DNA from: Ceratotherium simum simum
Taxonomy: Eukaryota; Chordata; Mammalia; Perissodactyla; Rhinocerotidae
Reading direction: 5' to 3'
Length of the DNA: 64,000 nucleotides
Assembly: GCF_000283155.1 (NCBI RefSeq)
Contig: NW_004454207.1
Location: forward strand, 5,028,399 to 5,092,398
In this document: positions 1 to 12,127 of the stretch, piece by piece
Numbering within the stretch: position 1 is the first letter of the stretch
Layout of the letters: each line of letters begins with the position of its first letter
Position numbers and translations under genes: made by a program
The notes under the pieces: model-generated
Told to the model about the DNA's origin: nothing
Database searches by the model: none
What the model saw: the letters and a program-made list of their open reading frames with translations, nothing else

Positions 1-2815
1 AGCCAGGAAAGATTAGTCTTTTGAAGAACACTGGGAAAATGCTAACAGTATAATGTTAACTAAAAAAAAAAAAAAAAAAAAAAGACTCAAAACATATACA
101 GCGTAATACCAGAAAAAAAGTACTGGATGAAAATACATCAAAACAATAACAATACAATTTCTGGATGGTAAGATAACATAACAGGTGATTCTAACTTTGT
201 TCTTTACACTAATTAGCATTTTTAAAACTTATAATAAGCCCGTAGAAAATGCTCCAGAAAGGAGGTAATGAGAGCCTACAAGTGGACTTGATTTTAAATT
301 GCACTTTTAAAGTTCATTATTAAGAGAGAGCTGAGTCCTTGGCTTACCTACACTCCTGGGGAAAACTGATACATTCGAGTCTAGTTATTTGCAGCAGTTC
401 TGTTCTATAAAGTTGACATGATCATGGAATTTGCGAACACTGAAGCATTGCTCCTGGGGAAATACAGGGTTGGGTCCCTGCGAGCCTCTGCTCACAACAT
501 TTTTGTCCACTGATCAATACATAACATTGCTTTATGTTTGTTTCTGTTTAAAGACACCTTATTTAATATATATTACTGATTTATTAACAGTGAACTCACA
601 GACAGCAGCACTGTAATTCATGCCTGAAGGCAGCTGATCTGACATGTATTTTCTCTATGAGGCACCTCACAGCCTTCTTGCACTGAGGAACACTAGACAG
701 CGCTTCTGTACTATGGTATGGGGCCATTTTTAACAGAGACACCACTAACAAAAAGCACCAAAATGTGGCACTAAATAGACCTCAAGAAGGACACTTGTTT
801 ACAGTAGGAGAGCTGGAACAAGAAGACAGAGCGTGGCCTTGCTCATCCTCAGCTGGGAACGTGCACGTTGGGCTGCTCTGCACATGACCACAAATGATGA
901 CACAAGCACCACAAGTATTGATTTTGGGGTTACAAATAAATTTTAGTGAGTTGGTGAATTCATGAATACAGAATCCACAAATAATGGGGATTGACTGTAA
1001 TTATAACTACAGTTTTAAGGAAAATTCTTATTCAAAAGTGAAGAGCCAAATAGCAATATTCTACAGCCGAACTCCCTCACAGAGCAAAGTTGAGTACCTT
1101 ACAATTTATAAATTGTAATTTATAAAGGAAATTAAATTGCCTCTCCATAATGGAAAGGAAAGCAATGCATTTCACCATTTTATTTAATATATTCATTGTC
1201 TTCAGCAAAAACTCTCTTTTTATTGTCCAATTAAATTCAGCCAGTAGTTACTGAGTATCTCCACCTGGAGAACATGGAGAGGTGTGGGAATATCGCAGCT
1301 GAAGCAATTTACAGTCCTCTTGGCCGAAGGAGGGGCGGTTGTGGCAATCTCTAACTCGAATACAAGACAGAATATGATCAAGGCCACCCTAAAGGTCTAA
1401 TGTGAATGAGACTGGTAAAAATATAATGAAGGAGAAAGTGCATCCTCTTGGGATTGTCTGCAAAACTTGATGGAGACAGTGACATCTGGAAAGACGCTGA
1501 AGGATTAGTAAAATGGTAACCGGAGCTATGGGATGGAGTGGCGAGAACGTCCTGATAACAGAAGCAGAAGAGCACAGCGGGGAGACAAGTTCCGCGAACC
1601 AGGTCAGAATCCAGCACGAGTATAGGGGAGGTGAAAGGAATATTCTATTACTGCTGAAGCAAGGCACAATGCCCCTCAAAGCGCTAGCAGAGAAGAGAAC
1701 TGGAAGGCAAATGGCTAAGTGAGGAAGGGAGACTGGTCCAACTACCTTGATCCTTCATACTGTTCCCAGAAGCTTCTTCATTTATTCCACCTTTACAGTG
1801 CAGTGGTTAACTCTTGACCTGTCTGTCTTTCACCTCCTTAACTACACTGCATACTGGAGGCAAGCAGGGGTCACGCCTCATTCTTCACTAGCCTCCATCC
1901 CTCTGCCTTCTGCCCACACTCCCCAACACACCACTCTAACATACAAAAGACCACCCGACACCAACACCTGCATGTCGCCAGCCTTCAATAAATACTTACT
2001 CATGCAATAATTGGCTTGACAAACACACTAACCCTTTGACGGGCCCTGGTCTGTTTCCCAAGAATACAGGTTTTTCTCGCAGAGCAGATGGCTAACCTTT
2101 GTAACTAGGAAGTAAATGTCCCTGCTTCTTCCCAGAATGTATATTTGTGTGGATAATGGGAATCTTTGAAAGTGCCACAATATTATATTACACATTTTTA
2201 TTTCTGTATCTAACTAAAACTGAAAATAAGTATTCAGCAGAATCTCTAAATTTTATATTTAAATTTGTAAATGTATATGTATGTCCTTAAAATCCTAATT
2301 TTTAGGCCATGTTATATTTCGGCCCCTTGATTCTATAATTCCTTAGAACTGAGTTTAAATACTCATAGTGTTCTTGGATTGTGTTTTGGGGTTTAAAATA
2401 TTATATTACATGAGGTTAAACATTTCTGAATATTCTTGAAGAGAAGCAAGTTTTCTATATAAAATTATTTAGATCACATCTTAAATCGTTTCTTCTATCT
2501 CCAACAGATTATTTTAATTATATAAATATTTTAAGAAGCCAATTCTTGTTGTTTATTAGCTGCTCAAATAGGAATGTCTCCAGTGAGACAAATTCAGAGA
2601 ATATTAAAAACAGTAAATATTTAAATTTGAGTATACTTCATGTAAAATAGATATTACAATTCCATAGTAGCCAGTCTTTAGCTAGAAACTTATAAACTAA
2701 TTTTTGCCTATTATTCATTGCTTCTAAATTTGAATTTTCTACTAGAAGTGATTACATTTAAGAACAGAGGCAAGTTGTAAAATACACACTTTTGCAGTCA
2801 AATTATTTTACTTAC
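1..2815. other. PIR intron sequence left of the second coding exon
   Basis: No exon is recognised here. It contains a 22-base A run at 61-83, an L2-type 3' end at about 1740-2010 with the typical AATAAATA ending, and otherwise AT-rich sequence (2160-2760) in which I see nothing. All open frames are short and lack splice-site support. Confidence 0.6.
1740..2010 (+). repeat. L2-type LINE 3' end
   Basis: Pyrimidine-rich text with CACCTCCTTAACTACACTGC and a terminal CTTCAATAAATACTTACTCA resembles the 3' end of L2 elements. It is diverged and the limits are approximate. Confidence 0.5.
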
Positions 2816-2908
2816 TGTTTCAAAACCTCGATGTGGGTGATCAGGAAATCCACCTGGTCTGCCACCTTTAAATTCATCAAACAGTAAAAACGGATCCAGA
2901 TTTTTTAA
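2816..2908 (-). CDS. PIR: PIR second coding exon (residues 33-63)
   Basis: 93 bases, 31 codons, phase 0 at both ends. Read on the minus strand, the exon follows an ATTTCAG acceptor (AG at 2910-2909) and ends at ACA before a GTAAG donor (2815-2811). The translation runs from LKNLDPFLLFDEF to DHPHRGFET. H56 and H58 in the HPH step are two of the four iron ligands of pirin's N-terminal cupin domain; the GG-RPGGFPDHPHRG stretch is the most conserved part of the family. It joins in frame with the upstream exon after E32. No damage is seen. Confidence 0.95.
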
Positions 2909-3090
2909 CTGAAATAAAAATAGAATTCAGCAGATTAGACAAGCCTTTTAAGGCACACTACTAGAGCCTACGTTCATGCACAGATCTAGCAAAGCTCTTT
3001 GAAAACACACAACCGATGAGCAACTTTTTGCAATAAAAATTGCCTACAGGAAAGAACTCCTTACTTCTACATACATGTGCACATGCACGC

Positions 3091-3112
3091 AAACACACAC
3101 ACACACACACAC
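3091..3112. repeat. (AC)n microsatellite
   Basis: About 11 uninterrupted AC units in the PIR intron, 180 bases upstream (in PIR orientation) of the second coding exon. Confidence 0.95.
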
Positions 3113-3229
3113 AGATTCACTAAGTTAAAGAGTTGACATTTTATGAGAAGCGTAAAAAGTAGACAAACATTTCATGATCATCTAAGATCTAAATAGTCAA
3201 GTGCAAACAAGATCCAGTCTGTATCCTAT

Positions 3230-3640
3230 CCTCTTGGGGGAACAGACTGGAAATCAATGATTGCACTATGATAAATGCTCTGGAAGAGGACAACTTAACA
3301 CACATGAGAGTGGGGTGGGATCAGAGAAGGTTCTACTAGGGAGGTGTCACTTGAGCTGTGTCTTGAAGTACATGTAGGAGTTAATAAAGTAGAAGGAGGA
3401 GAAGGAAGAATATTCCAAGTAAAAGAGCAGAGAAACAGCTTGGCAAGCTAGAAGAACTGCAAGGAGACTACTCTACTGGGGCAAAAGATGCACATGGAAT
3501 TATGATGAGAGAGGGGCTGAGGAGAGAGGCCAAATCTTAAAGGAGTTTGGGTTTTATCCTGAAGGTGATGGGTTTTAATCCAACACTGAAATGATCAGAT
3601 TTAGAAAGATCACTCTAGCATAATAGCTTCATAAAGTGAT
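3230..3640 (+). repeat. Old dispersed repeat, family not identified
   Basis: The phrases for increased tumour-like weight gain typical of a high-copy ancient mammalian repeat are present: GAGCTGTGTCTTGAAG, AATATTCCAAG, AAAGATCACTCTAGCA. The same family appears at 18160-19110, 29690-30140 and 63070-63240. I recognise the family as dispersed but do not recall its name with certainty. Confidence 0.5.
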
Positions 3641-3900
3641 TTGTGAAGAGCTTCATCTCCTGGAGAATTGGTGCATTATTGGAATTATCTATACCTTAAA
3701 TAATTGGTAAAATTTGTCTGTAAAATCATCTGGACCTGTTGTCTTTGTGATAAACTTTTAACATACTGATTCAATTACCCCAATGGCTATGAAACTATTC
3801 CGCTTTTCTATTTCTTCTTTCTTTCTCATTGTTTTTGGACTCTAAGAATTTTTCTAACTTCTTGTCAGCTCAGCTAATTAATTTCTTAAGTTATTTATTT
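3640..3900 (-). repeat. L1 ORF2 fragment, antisense
   Basis: CTCCTGGAGAATTGGTGCATT, AAATCATCTGGACCTG and the following text are the reverse complement of the L1 ORF2 segment where elements usually read CAGGTCCAGATGG. Heavily mutated; no coding capacity. Confidence 0.6.
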
Positions 3901-5739
3901 ATTTGTTTGTTTATTTACTTCAGGGTATGTACTCTGTCATATGGCTAGAAATTAAAGTACCAAACCCTCTCTTTGTCTCTGACTGTGGTTTTGACTCTTT
4001 TATTTTCACTTTCTATGGGGAAATAAATACATATACACATGCTCACACACACACAAATTCAACAAGCTCCTGCAAGTTCTTTCACCTAACCAAGTCTCAG
4101 TCTCTTCACTTTAAAATGTGGACTATGACCCAGGTAAAGCTGGGCCACTTCGTAGCCCATCTCAGCCCAGTGTTTCATCCAGTCCAATCTGAAAAAGTAA
4201 CTGAAAAACAAAATATTTATTGAATTCTCTCAAAAATGCCAAAGGGGGCTTCAACTTAAAGATATGTTTAAAATCCCCCTTACTCACTTCCAATATATAT
4301 GTCTCCAGTATTTTCATCTTCTCACACTCTAACTGTTCAAATCTCCTCAAACCATCAGGAGACAGCTTTTTCCGTTTCTCCTTCTCCCCCTCACCTTCTG
4401 AAGTTACTCTCTTCTCTTCTACCAGTAACTCTCGGCCCTTCCAGTGAAAAATCAGATCTGGAATCCTTTCAATTTTATCCTGTCACTCATAATTCCATTT
4501 CAGCTCAAGGAAATCCCAAGAATGGAACAGGGCTGGGAGGAGAGATTAAAAATTCTCATACTTTATCATACATTTTTTCTTCTCACAGGATAATACGTAC
4601 CCTGAAGGGTTGGAAACAATGAACGGAGAGCACTCGGTCCAGTGCCTGAAGCACTGTAGGTTCTACATAGATGGGTGATATCTGTTATACTGCACCAGTC
4701 CTATAAAGCTCTGAGCCACAACTTCCCCGAGTGCAAAACAAAAGGTTTAGAGCTTTAAGATGGCTTTTTAACTCTACATTATAGTGGTTCTATGGTATTA
4801 AAATGTTGGTAAAGATGAGATAAAGAAATATTTATTGCTTCTTGGTATCAGTGAGTTTCATATGAGCAAATATGTCCTGCTGTTAAATAAATTGTGAAAA
4901 GAAGAGGTTCCCTCTTCCCAGTCCTACCCTCATCACCATCCACCACCCACAGAAGAGTAGTCACTCATTGTTTGGAAAGTACTATTTGTCATATATTGAT
5001 CGCACATTCAATCCTTCTGGTCACCAATTCATGATATGTGGACACACACAGGAAGAAACCCAGCACAAGGAAAAGGTTGCAGAAGCCAGGGAGCTAGTTG
5101 AGGCAAGAGTCAGAGGGATGAAGCGTTCATCTGGCCAAGGGATGGGGGACATGTGTAAGAGACATTCTTTCTCCAACAAGCAAGAGTTTCTTGCATTAGA
5201 TTATTGTCCTAAAGTGTTATTTGCAGGCTAGGTATTAGCCTTCATCAGAGTTCCTAATTTTCTCTAAACATCTGGCAAGTATTCAACCACACTGTAAAAG
5301 AAACCTGTTATCTATAGACAAGATCTGATTTACATGGGAACTCTGATTTTCTAAAATGTTTTGACTTGGTACCCAACTCATCCACATCTTTCTCTCTCTA
5401 CATATTAAACTGATGATCTTTCAAAGTTTTTGAACCATATGAGAATTTATATTCCTTCAAACAGTTCAAAATCCTTTAGCCATCAAACTCAGGTGGCAGC
5501 TTCCAAGCTATTTCTTTTGATCTCTTGAGAAGGCCAGTCAAAACATGTGGCCACCACCCCTCAAGCCTGTGGCACTCCCTTCATAAAGCTCCAGCAGCCT
5601 GGCATTTTATTTAAATCAGGAAGCACTAGAAGTAGCTACCAGGAATGTCAGTTCCATGGGGACAGCGCTGATGTTATGCTTTTTTTATGATGCTCCACTG
5701 AATCTAGCATAGTTCTGTGTATATAGAAGGTACTCCACA

Positions 5740-6185
5740 AACATCCCAGGTGGAACTTGTGTTAGGTCCCTAGCCTCCCTTGGAGCTAGGTGTGGTTATA
5801 CAACTGAATCTGGCTAATGAGAGGTATGCAGAAGTTGTTGGGGGGCACTTGTAGGGAAATCCCTTATGAACAGAGGATCGACAGCTGGTGTATATCCTTT
5901 TGTCTTTCCTCTCTTCCTCCTTTCTGGGCCCAAGGGCAAAAGGTCACTATTGCCCCAACAGCTGTCTTGGGCCATAAGATGATGCCCTAAGAATGTACTA
6001 AGAATGATGAACTAAGATAGAATGAGCATGGGTCTCTGATAGGTGTGGAGCCTCCAGGCCCACCCTGGACTGCCCACTTTTGGATTTTCAAAAGAGAAAC
6101 ACAAATCCCTACATCTGCAAACCATTGGTTTTGGAAGATGCTTTCTGTTTTACACAGTTGAACCTACTCCTAACTGATACAAGGA
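5740..6185 (+). repeat. MaLR/MLT1-type solo LTR
   Basis: The text runs from CCCTAGCCTCCCTTGGAGCTAGG through CTGATAGG..GTGGAGCCTCCAGG to AACCTACTCCTAACTGATAC, the pattern of MLT1-class LTRs of mammalian-apparent retrotransposons. Diverged; no internal sequence follows. Confidence 0.6.
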
Positions 6186-6639
6186 CAATAATGCCTGTGG
6201 CAGCAGCCTAGAATCAGGTGAGACTCCACCCTCCCAATACCCAACAAAAGGCCAGCCTGTATCAAGACAATATGGCAGCAGCAGAAGGGAGAGGCCCTTC
6301 AAAGGTAGACTCCAACAGCTCGGACTACCTCCTGGGCCTACTCAGCCTCTAGACTGCGGCCTGAGGGTAATGGTGAGAAGGCACAAGGAAACTGCCAGCA
6401 CACAGTCCAGAAGGAGATCTAGATTATAGCCTTGAATGAGCTGTGACTCTATGCCCCTCTACCTTGACTCAATGTCTAGAGACTCTGATAATGGAAAGCC
6501 ACATCTACAGAGGCTATGTCAACCAGGACCAAGATTAGTCAAGGTTATTTGATGATACTAAGGAACTCATTATTTTTAAGTATGATAATGGGATTGTAAT
6601 ATTTTTTAAAAGTTCTTATCTTTTAGAGACACAAACTGA

Positions 6640-6830
6640 AATATTTATAAATGAAATGAAATGATTTATTTCAAAATACTTTGAGGGAAGAAATGGATGG
6701 AGATCTAGAGGAAACAAGGTTGCCGATTGCCCACGAGTTGATCATTGTGGATGCTGGATACATGGAGATTCATTATACTATTTTCTTTACTTTTCTATGT
6801 TTGAAATTCTTCATAATAAAAAAATAAATA
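6640..6830 (+). repeat. L1M-type 3' end
   Basis: The text ending TTTCTATGTTTGAAATTCTTCATAATAAAAAAATAAA matches the 3' tail shared with similar pieces at 17070-17375 and 35150-35550. It is an old truncated LINE insertion. Confidence 0.5.
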
Positions 6831-7329
6831 TGATGGTCCAAAGAAAATCACATTCCACCAAGGAGTGTCTGGTGGAAGGGGGAGTGGGACACAAAGGCAA
6901 ATGCAGATGAGTAGTGGGTTTCCCTTCTGTTGGGAGCACAGACGAACTACCTGCTAACATCATGCTACACAGTCATCCAAATTCCACCCTGGCTGGCCCG
7001 GCCCGCATATAATTGTAATAAAAGGTGTGAGCCAGCCCCACTCCATCTCTTGTTTATCATCACCAAAAGGCTCAGTGAGAGCATTGTAAATTCCTCTACT
7101 TCCACATACACTGTCATAAGGAACAAGTCACTTACAGCCACTAATACTAAACACTTTTCAATTGTATGCTAAAATAGCTTGGGCTCCAAGGTTGATGAGA
7201 TGTTTCTTCGGAGACAAAGCCTTGGTGCAAAAAGTTTGAAAAGTAAGGGCCTTAAAGATAGATTGACGTTTTCCTTCTCTGCTGATTGGAGGGTTAGGGG
7301 TCTACCCTTCTGACAAGTTGATAGTGTGC

Positions 7330-7680
7330 GGAGTGCTAAAAAATATGGTAATAATCTAAATAGCCAAAAGTAGGGCCATGAGTAAGAGAATGATGGTATG
7401 CGCATACACTGGAATATGTCGTAGCCATTTAAATGATGTTTACAAAGAATTTATAACAACATGGGAAGTGCTTATGCTACCATGTTAAATGAAAAACTAA
7501 GGACACAAAATTGTTTAGTCTGCATAATCCTCATGATGTAAAATATACAACTATATGGACACAAAAGGAAACAGCCTGTCTTAATAGTGATTAAACCAGA
7601 GTGATGGCATTAGGACCGATTCCCATCCATTTACTTTTCCTTAGGGTAGAGGCAGACCTTGGACATGGGAGACCCTCTGA
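7330..7680 (+). repeat. L1M ORF2 end / 3' UTR fragment
   Basis: ACTGGAATATGTCGTAGCCATT is the familiar L1 ORF2 phrase for the C-terminal region, followed by diverged 3' UTR. No open frame remains. Confidence 0.55.
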
Positions 7681-7814
7681 TTAGTAGAATGTAGGGGTCT
7701 TTAACGCACAGGCTTTCAGCCAGGGATTCTTAACTGGGCACCATGGATAGAATTCAGAGGAATTGTAAACTTCGAATCGAAAAAATTTACCTCTTTATTT
7801 TCACTAACCTCTAA

Positions 7815-7965
7815 CTGGAAATTTTTTTCTTCTAGATTTTTTTTATAGTAAAATATACATAACATAAAATTTACCATTTTAACGATTTTTAAGTATACAG
7901 TTCAGTGGCATTAAGTATATTCACATTGGTGTGCAACAGTCACCACCAGCCATCTCCAGACCGAA
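7815..7965 (+). repeat. Old L1-type 3' fragment
   Basis: AAAATATACATAACATAAAATTTACCATTTTAA and GTGCAACAGTCACCACCAGCCATCTCCAGA form a dispersed phrase known from L1M 3' regions; a second copy lies at 44915-45020. Confidence 0.5.
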
Positions 7966-8699
7966 ATTTAACATTTGCTTCAATTATGAATGTAGTCAAA
8001 GAACCACAGTAAATTACCAGGACCTGTGACTTTGTCACCAATAGAAATCAAAGCTATTTTCATATCACATTACCGTTGTTGTGGGTAAACTGAACTACTG
8101 TTCATGCTCCTCACAGCTTGGAAATTAGGTAGTCATGAGAACTGCCACCAAGTCTTGTTATTTAATGTAAAATTACTAGATTATGAATTTGTTTTGTAAT
8201 ATTTTGCTAACCGTATTTCAGTATACAAGTTTTCCTTCGTAATCCTATGTATTTTACGAATTTAAAAAATATCATTCCGAGAAGGAATTGATAGGTTTCA
8301 CCAGACCGCCAAAGAGGTTCACAAGACAAAAAAAATTAAGAAACCCTCAGCAGATGTGTTCCTGACAGATGGAGTAATTAAAGTATTAGCTATCCTCAAC
8401 ATACAATAATGGGTTTACTGACGGGTGTCCGAATTCTTTACAATTGTTCTGTTAGTTATGTGGCCTGGTAGAACATGACACCACAACCATCTGCATCTCC
8501 CCAAAATCCACTATGCATTTAGTCCCTAGAATAATCCTGTTTGTGTGCATCCCTTTGGAAAACAATGTTTGATGGACCTGAAAAGACACTCACTGGTGAA
8601 TAGGAAGATAAAGGCGGAAAGATTATGAGAATATCAGAGCAGACTTTAAGGAGAGGAACAAACCAACCTCACTTTTCAAAAAGAATCCATTTCCCTCAT

Positions 8700-9215
8700 A
8701 CACTTGTTCTTTTATTCAAAAATATTTTTTTTGGAAGCTGCTCAACATCACTAATCAGGGAGATGCAAATCAAAACCACAATGAGGTATCACCTCCCGCC
8801 TGTTAGAAAGGCCATTATCAAAAAGACAAGAAATAACAAATGTTGGCAAGGATGTGGAGAAAAGGCAACCCTTATGCATTGTCAGTGGGAATGTAAATTG
8901 GTGCAGCCACTATGGAAAACAATATGGCGGTTCCTGAAAAAATTGAAAATAGAACAGAAGTCAAAATATAATGATGTACACCTGAAATTTATATAATGTT
9001 ATAAACCAAAGTGACCTCAATAAAAAAATTAAAAATAGAACTACCCCATATGATCCAGCAACCCCACTTCTGGGTATTGATCCAAAGAAAATGAAAACAC
9101 TAACTTGAAAAGATACCTGCACCCTAATGTTCATTGCAGCATTATTTACAATAACCAAGACATAGAAACAACCCAAGTGTCCACCAACAGATGAATGGAT
9201 AAAGAAAATGTGGTG

Positions 9216-9249
<34 letters not shown>

Positions 9250-9785
9250 ATGAAATATTATTCAGCCATAAATAAGAATGAAATCTCACCATTTGCAACA
9301 ACATGGATGGACCTTGAGGGTGTTATGCTAAGTGAAATAAGTCAGACTGAGAAAGACAAATATAGTATGATCTCACTTACATGTAGAATCTAAAACACAC
9401 ACACACACACACAAGCTCATAGATACAGAGAACAGACTGGTGGTTGCCAGAGGCGGGGGGGTGGGGAGTGAGCAAAATGGGTGAAGGGGGTCAAAAGGTA
9501 CAAATTTCGATTATAAAATAAATAAGTCCTGGGGATGTAATGTACAGCAAGGGGACTATAGTTAATAATACTATACTGTATATTTGAAAGTTGCTAAGAG
9601 AGTAAATCTTAAAAGTTCCCATCACAAGAAAAAAAAAATCTGTAACTATGTGTGGTGATGGATGGTAACTAGACTTATTGTGCTGATCATTTTGCAATAT
9701 ATACAAATATTGAATCATTACGTTGTACACCTGAAACTAATATAACATTATATGTCAATCATACCTCAATAAAAAAAATTATTTT
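8700..9785 (+). repeat. L1MA-like 3' end (ORF2 C-terminus plus 3' UTR)
   Basis: The text runs from CTCAACATCACTAATCAGGGAGATGCAAATC through the ORF2 C-terminal region, GAAATATTATTCAGCCATAAA and TCTCACTTACATGTAGAATCTAA to a tail CCTCAATAAAAAAAATTA. It is 5'-truncated, in the opposite orientation to PIR, with broken frames. It carries a TA/CA repeat at 9217-9248, an AC repeat at 9396-9413 and an inserted second L1 tail at 8956-9022. Confidence 0.85.
8956..9022 (+). mobile_element. Short 5'-truncated L1 tail inserted in another L1
   Basis: 67 bases with GATGTACACCTGAAATTTAT and GACCTCAATAA match the 3' terminus of the host L1 (9724-9770) but lie inside its ORF2 region. The insert is bracketed by near-identical 19-base copies (8937-8955 and 9023-9041, one mismatch), as expected for a target-site duplication. 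Confidence 0.8.
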
Positions 9786-10495
9786 TTTAGAATCTGGTAT
9801 GGTGCTGGGCGCTGTATTCCTTGGGCTATAACCACCATTTGCTACCTTTCTGGGCATTTAAGATTTTCTTTTCCGCAAGTCCTGTGTCTCCTGTAATTTT
9901 CAAATAAAACTACTCTCTAAGGTTGAAAGACGTCTACCTGACTACAATAGCCCTCTCTGAGAGAAGCTCCCACTTCCCCCCCACCACCACAAGAAGTCCA
10001 CAGAGTTGGGTCTCAGCGGCCTCACTATGGACCCAAATCCCTGGCAACAGCTGACTGGCCAAGAGTAGAGACCTGACCCAAGCCAAGCCATTCAGATCTC
10101 TCTCCTGGGAATCTGGAATTGGGACCCAGAGTTACTCCCTAGTGCTGTGACCTGTGGCCATGTAAACATGGGGGTATAAGGTGGGCATGTTGGCAATGTG
10201 CATGCTGAGGCTGATAGATCAACCCAGGATAGGACGTGGGTGTGCAGCGAGGTGCAGAGATACTTCAGCTATACCTTCTGCCCAGGACCTCTGAATCCAC
10301 ATCATAGAAACCCCCTCTGGGCTGGGGCTGGTCCTGGTCTGAGGGGGACCCCAATTGCTAAGTTTAGAGTTGGCCCCTATGGTACCCCACAGGGCAGCTC
10401 ATGACCATCCCGGGCCCTCTCTTCCCAAGTTTATCCTCAGTGTCCCACGAGTCCCTTCTGCAAAGAAGCACGAAAGAGCCACCCAACCAGAGTAC

Positions 10496-10626
10496 CTCGG
10501 GTCTGCCAATGCTTCTGCGGACCCGCGCTCCAACCCCTTCCGACTGCTCCCTGCTGAGCACTGAGAGAGTAACCTTCTTGGAGGATGCCATGTCGAACTC
10601 CAGAAAGAGAGTGTTCTGCTGCTGAG
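10496..10626 (-). CDS. PIR: PIR start-codon exon (residues 1-32)
   Basis: On the minus strand a pyrimidine-rich acceptor ending CCTCTACAG (AG at 10628-10627) opens the exon. 35 bases of 5' leader follow, then ATG at 10591-10589 and 32 codons (MASSKKVTLSVLSREQSEG to RRSIGRPE), ending in GAG before a GTACTC donor at 10495. The coding part is 10496-10591. The start is chosen because it gives the known N-terminus of pirin; an in-frame upstream ATG at 10730 lies in the intron and is irrelevant. The second residue is Ala where I recall Gly in human. Open reading continues past the donor only as intron. Confidence 0.95.
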
Positions 10627-12127
10627 CTGTAGAGGATGGAGGGCAAAAGGAGGGACAACAAAGAGAGAAGTCATAAAAGAGGGCCCATCCAAGGACTACA
10701 AGATAAAGGATATTAAATTCAGACCTGCCCAAAATATTAACAGCTATAATTTATTGATTGCTTACCACATAGACCTGGGGTAGGTGATTTAAAACAATGA
10801 TGATGATGGTGAACATGTATGGCTACTTACTAGGTTCCCAGTCCCAGTAATTATTTACAATGGTTCTCTCATGTGATCCTGCAGCCATCTTGTACAACGT
10901 TTAGCGGTGACAGCTCTGTTGGGCACTAAGAACCTCTGAGTGCTTTATCTGCTTTACCTGAAATCTCTCAGCCTTCCCCCCAACCCCACGCTGCCCCATG
11001 ACGTAGGTGCTACCAGTGAGGCTGCGAGTGGAGATTTGTGTGCTGACATAGGGAACATGGAGAAAAACCAAGAGGTCTGAGACTCTCAGCAGAACATGCC
11101 AAAGATCTTGGCATTGAAAGGGATTTTTGAAGGTCAACCAATTCAAAGACCTATCTATCCCTGAAGTTCAGGGCCAACTTTAGAGGTAAGAAATCTTTGA
11201 GCTTTCTCATGAAGTCTTCGAGAACATAGAGAACTCACAGAGGAGGTGCCGTTGACAATGCATCCCATATTCCAGGACCATCTATACCCCAGGTTTATTA
11301 TTCCAAAGTGTTTCCTCCTTGCGGGTCTAAGTTTTACTCAATGGGATATTACAGAACAAGTAGAACCAACCCCTTTTCCACTTCAGATGCTTGCAGACAG
11401 TACGCCCAATCCCTAAAGCGCTTCTTCAGGTGAAATATAATCCGTTCCTTCAAAGTTTCCTACTCAAACCAAGAGAAATGCCTTAGCAAGAAGCACAGAC
11501 TCTGGAGCCGGACAGCCCGGGGTTTGCATCCCAGTTGCACCACATACCAGCTGTGTGACCTGAGGCCATTCGCTAAGCTGCCCAGTTTTTCCATCTGTAA
11601 TAAACGGGTAATAAGACTGCCTGCCTCAAAGGGCTGTAGTCAGTGCTCTAAGAATGTTAGCTGCTATTCATCAGAGCATTCTACTGGGCAATGCGCTCCA
11701 GTCAGCCAAGGCCATTCAAAACGTGCCCTCCCAGGAGCAGGGATCAATAAATATTTATTGGGTGCTAGACTGTGGGGCACAGAAATGAGCTTAATCCTCA
11801 GAGGCGTACAGAACTGGCATCACTTACAGACAAGCAACTAGAATGTATATTACCCCTATGTGGACTATTTCTGGGTCCTACCACACTCCTACAATTAAAT
11901 TCTGTGCACGTGAACAACTGATGAGGTACTTACCAGATAGATCGCAGCGCTTTGCAGAAGGAAAAGCCGTTTACCACTTGCACTAAATGTCAGAGTACTA
12001 TTTAAGCATCTCTTGTCATCTCCCTAGGAGACTCCTCTAGGAGTCTAAAGGGGGATGGGGAAGGCGGGGTGCTGCTACCTGATCGGCAGCACCCCCCAGC
12101 CCACCCCCGCGGGCGCCCAGTACTCAC
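10627..12127. other. PIR first intron
   Basis: Mostly unassigned sequence between the CpG island and the start-codon exon. A MIR lies at 11487-11670. I cannot assign the rest (10740-11460 and 11760-12050), which looks like old diverged repeats. Confidence 0.5.
11487..11670 (+). repeat. MIR SINE
   Basis: GACTCTGGAGCCGGACAGCC, CAGCTGTGTGACCTGAGGC and CCATCTGTAATAAACGGGTAATAA follow the MIR core in order. Confidence 0.85.

Larger units (their letters stand above)
2909..10495. other. PIR intron between the two visible coding exons
   Basis: 7.6 kb without a recognisable exon. Identified contents are listed separately: an AC repeat, L1 and LTR fragments, and a long L1 3' end at 8700-9785. A (CA)-interrupted MIR-like patch lies near 4080-4160 and 4625-4690. 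I see nothing identifiable in about 4700-5690, 6190-6600, 6840-7320 and 9790-10190. Confidence 0.55.

Noticed and set aside
8625..8996. 123-codon frame with a recognisable reverse-transcriptase-element C-terminal phrase
   Set aside because: It is a degraded L1 ORF2 end joined by chance to upstream sequence; the real frame is broken and it is annotated as L1.
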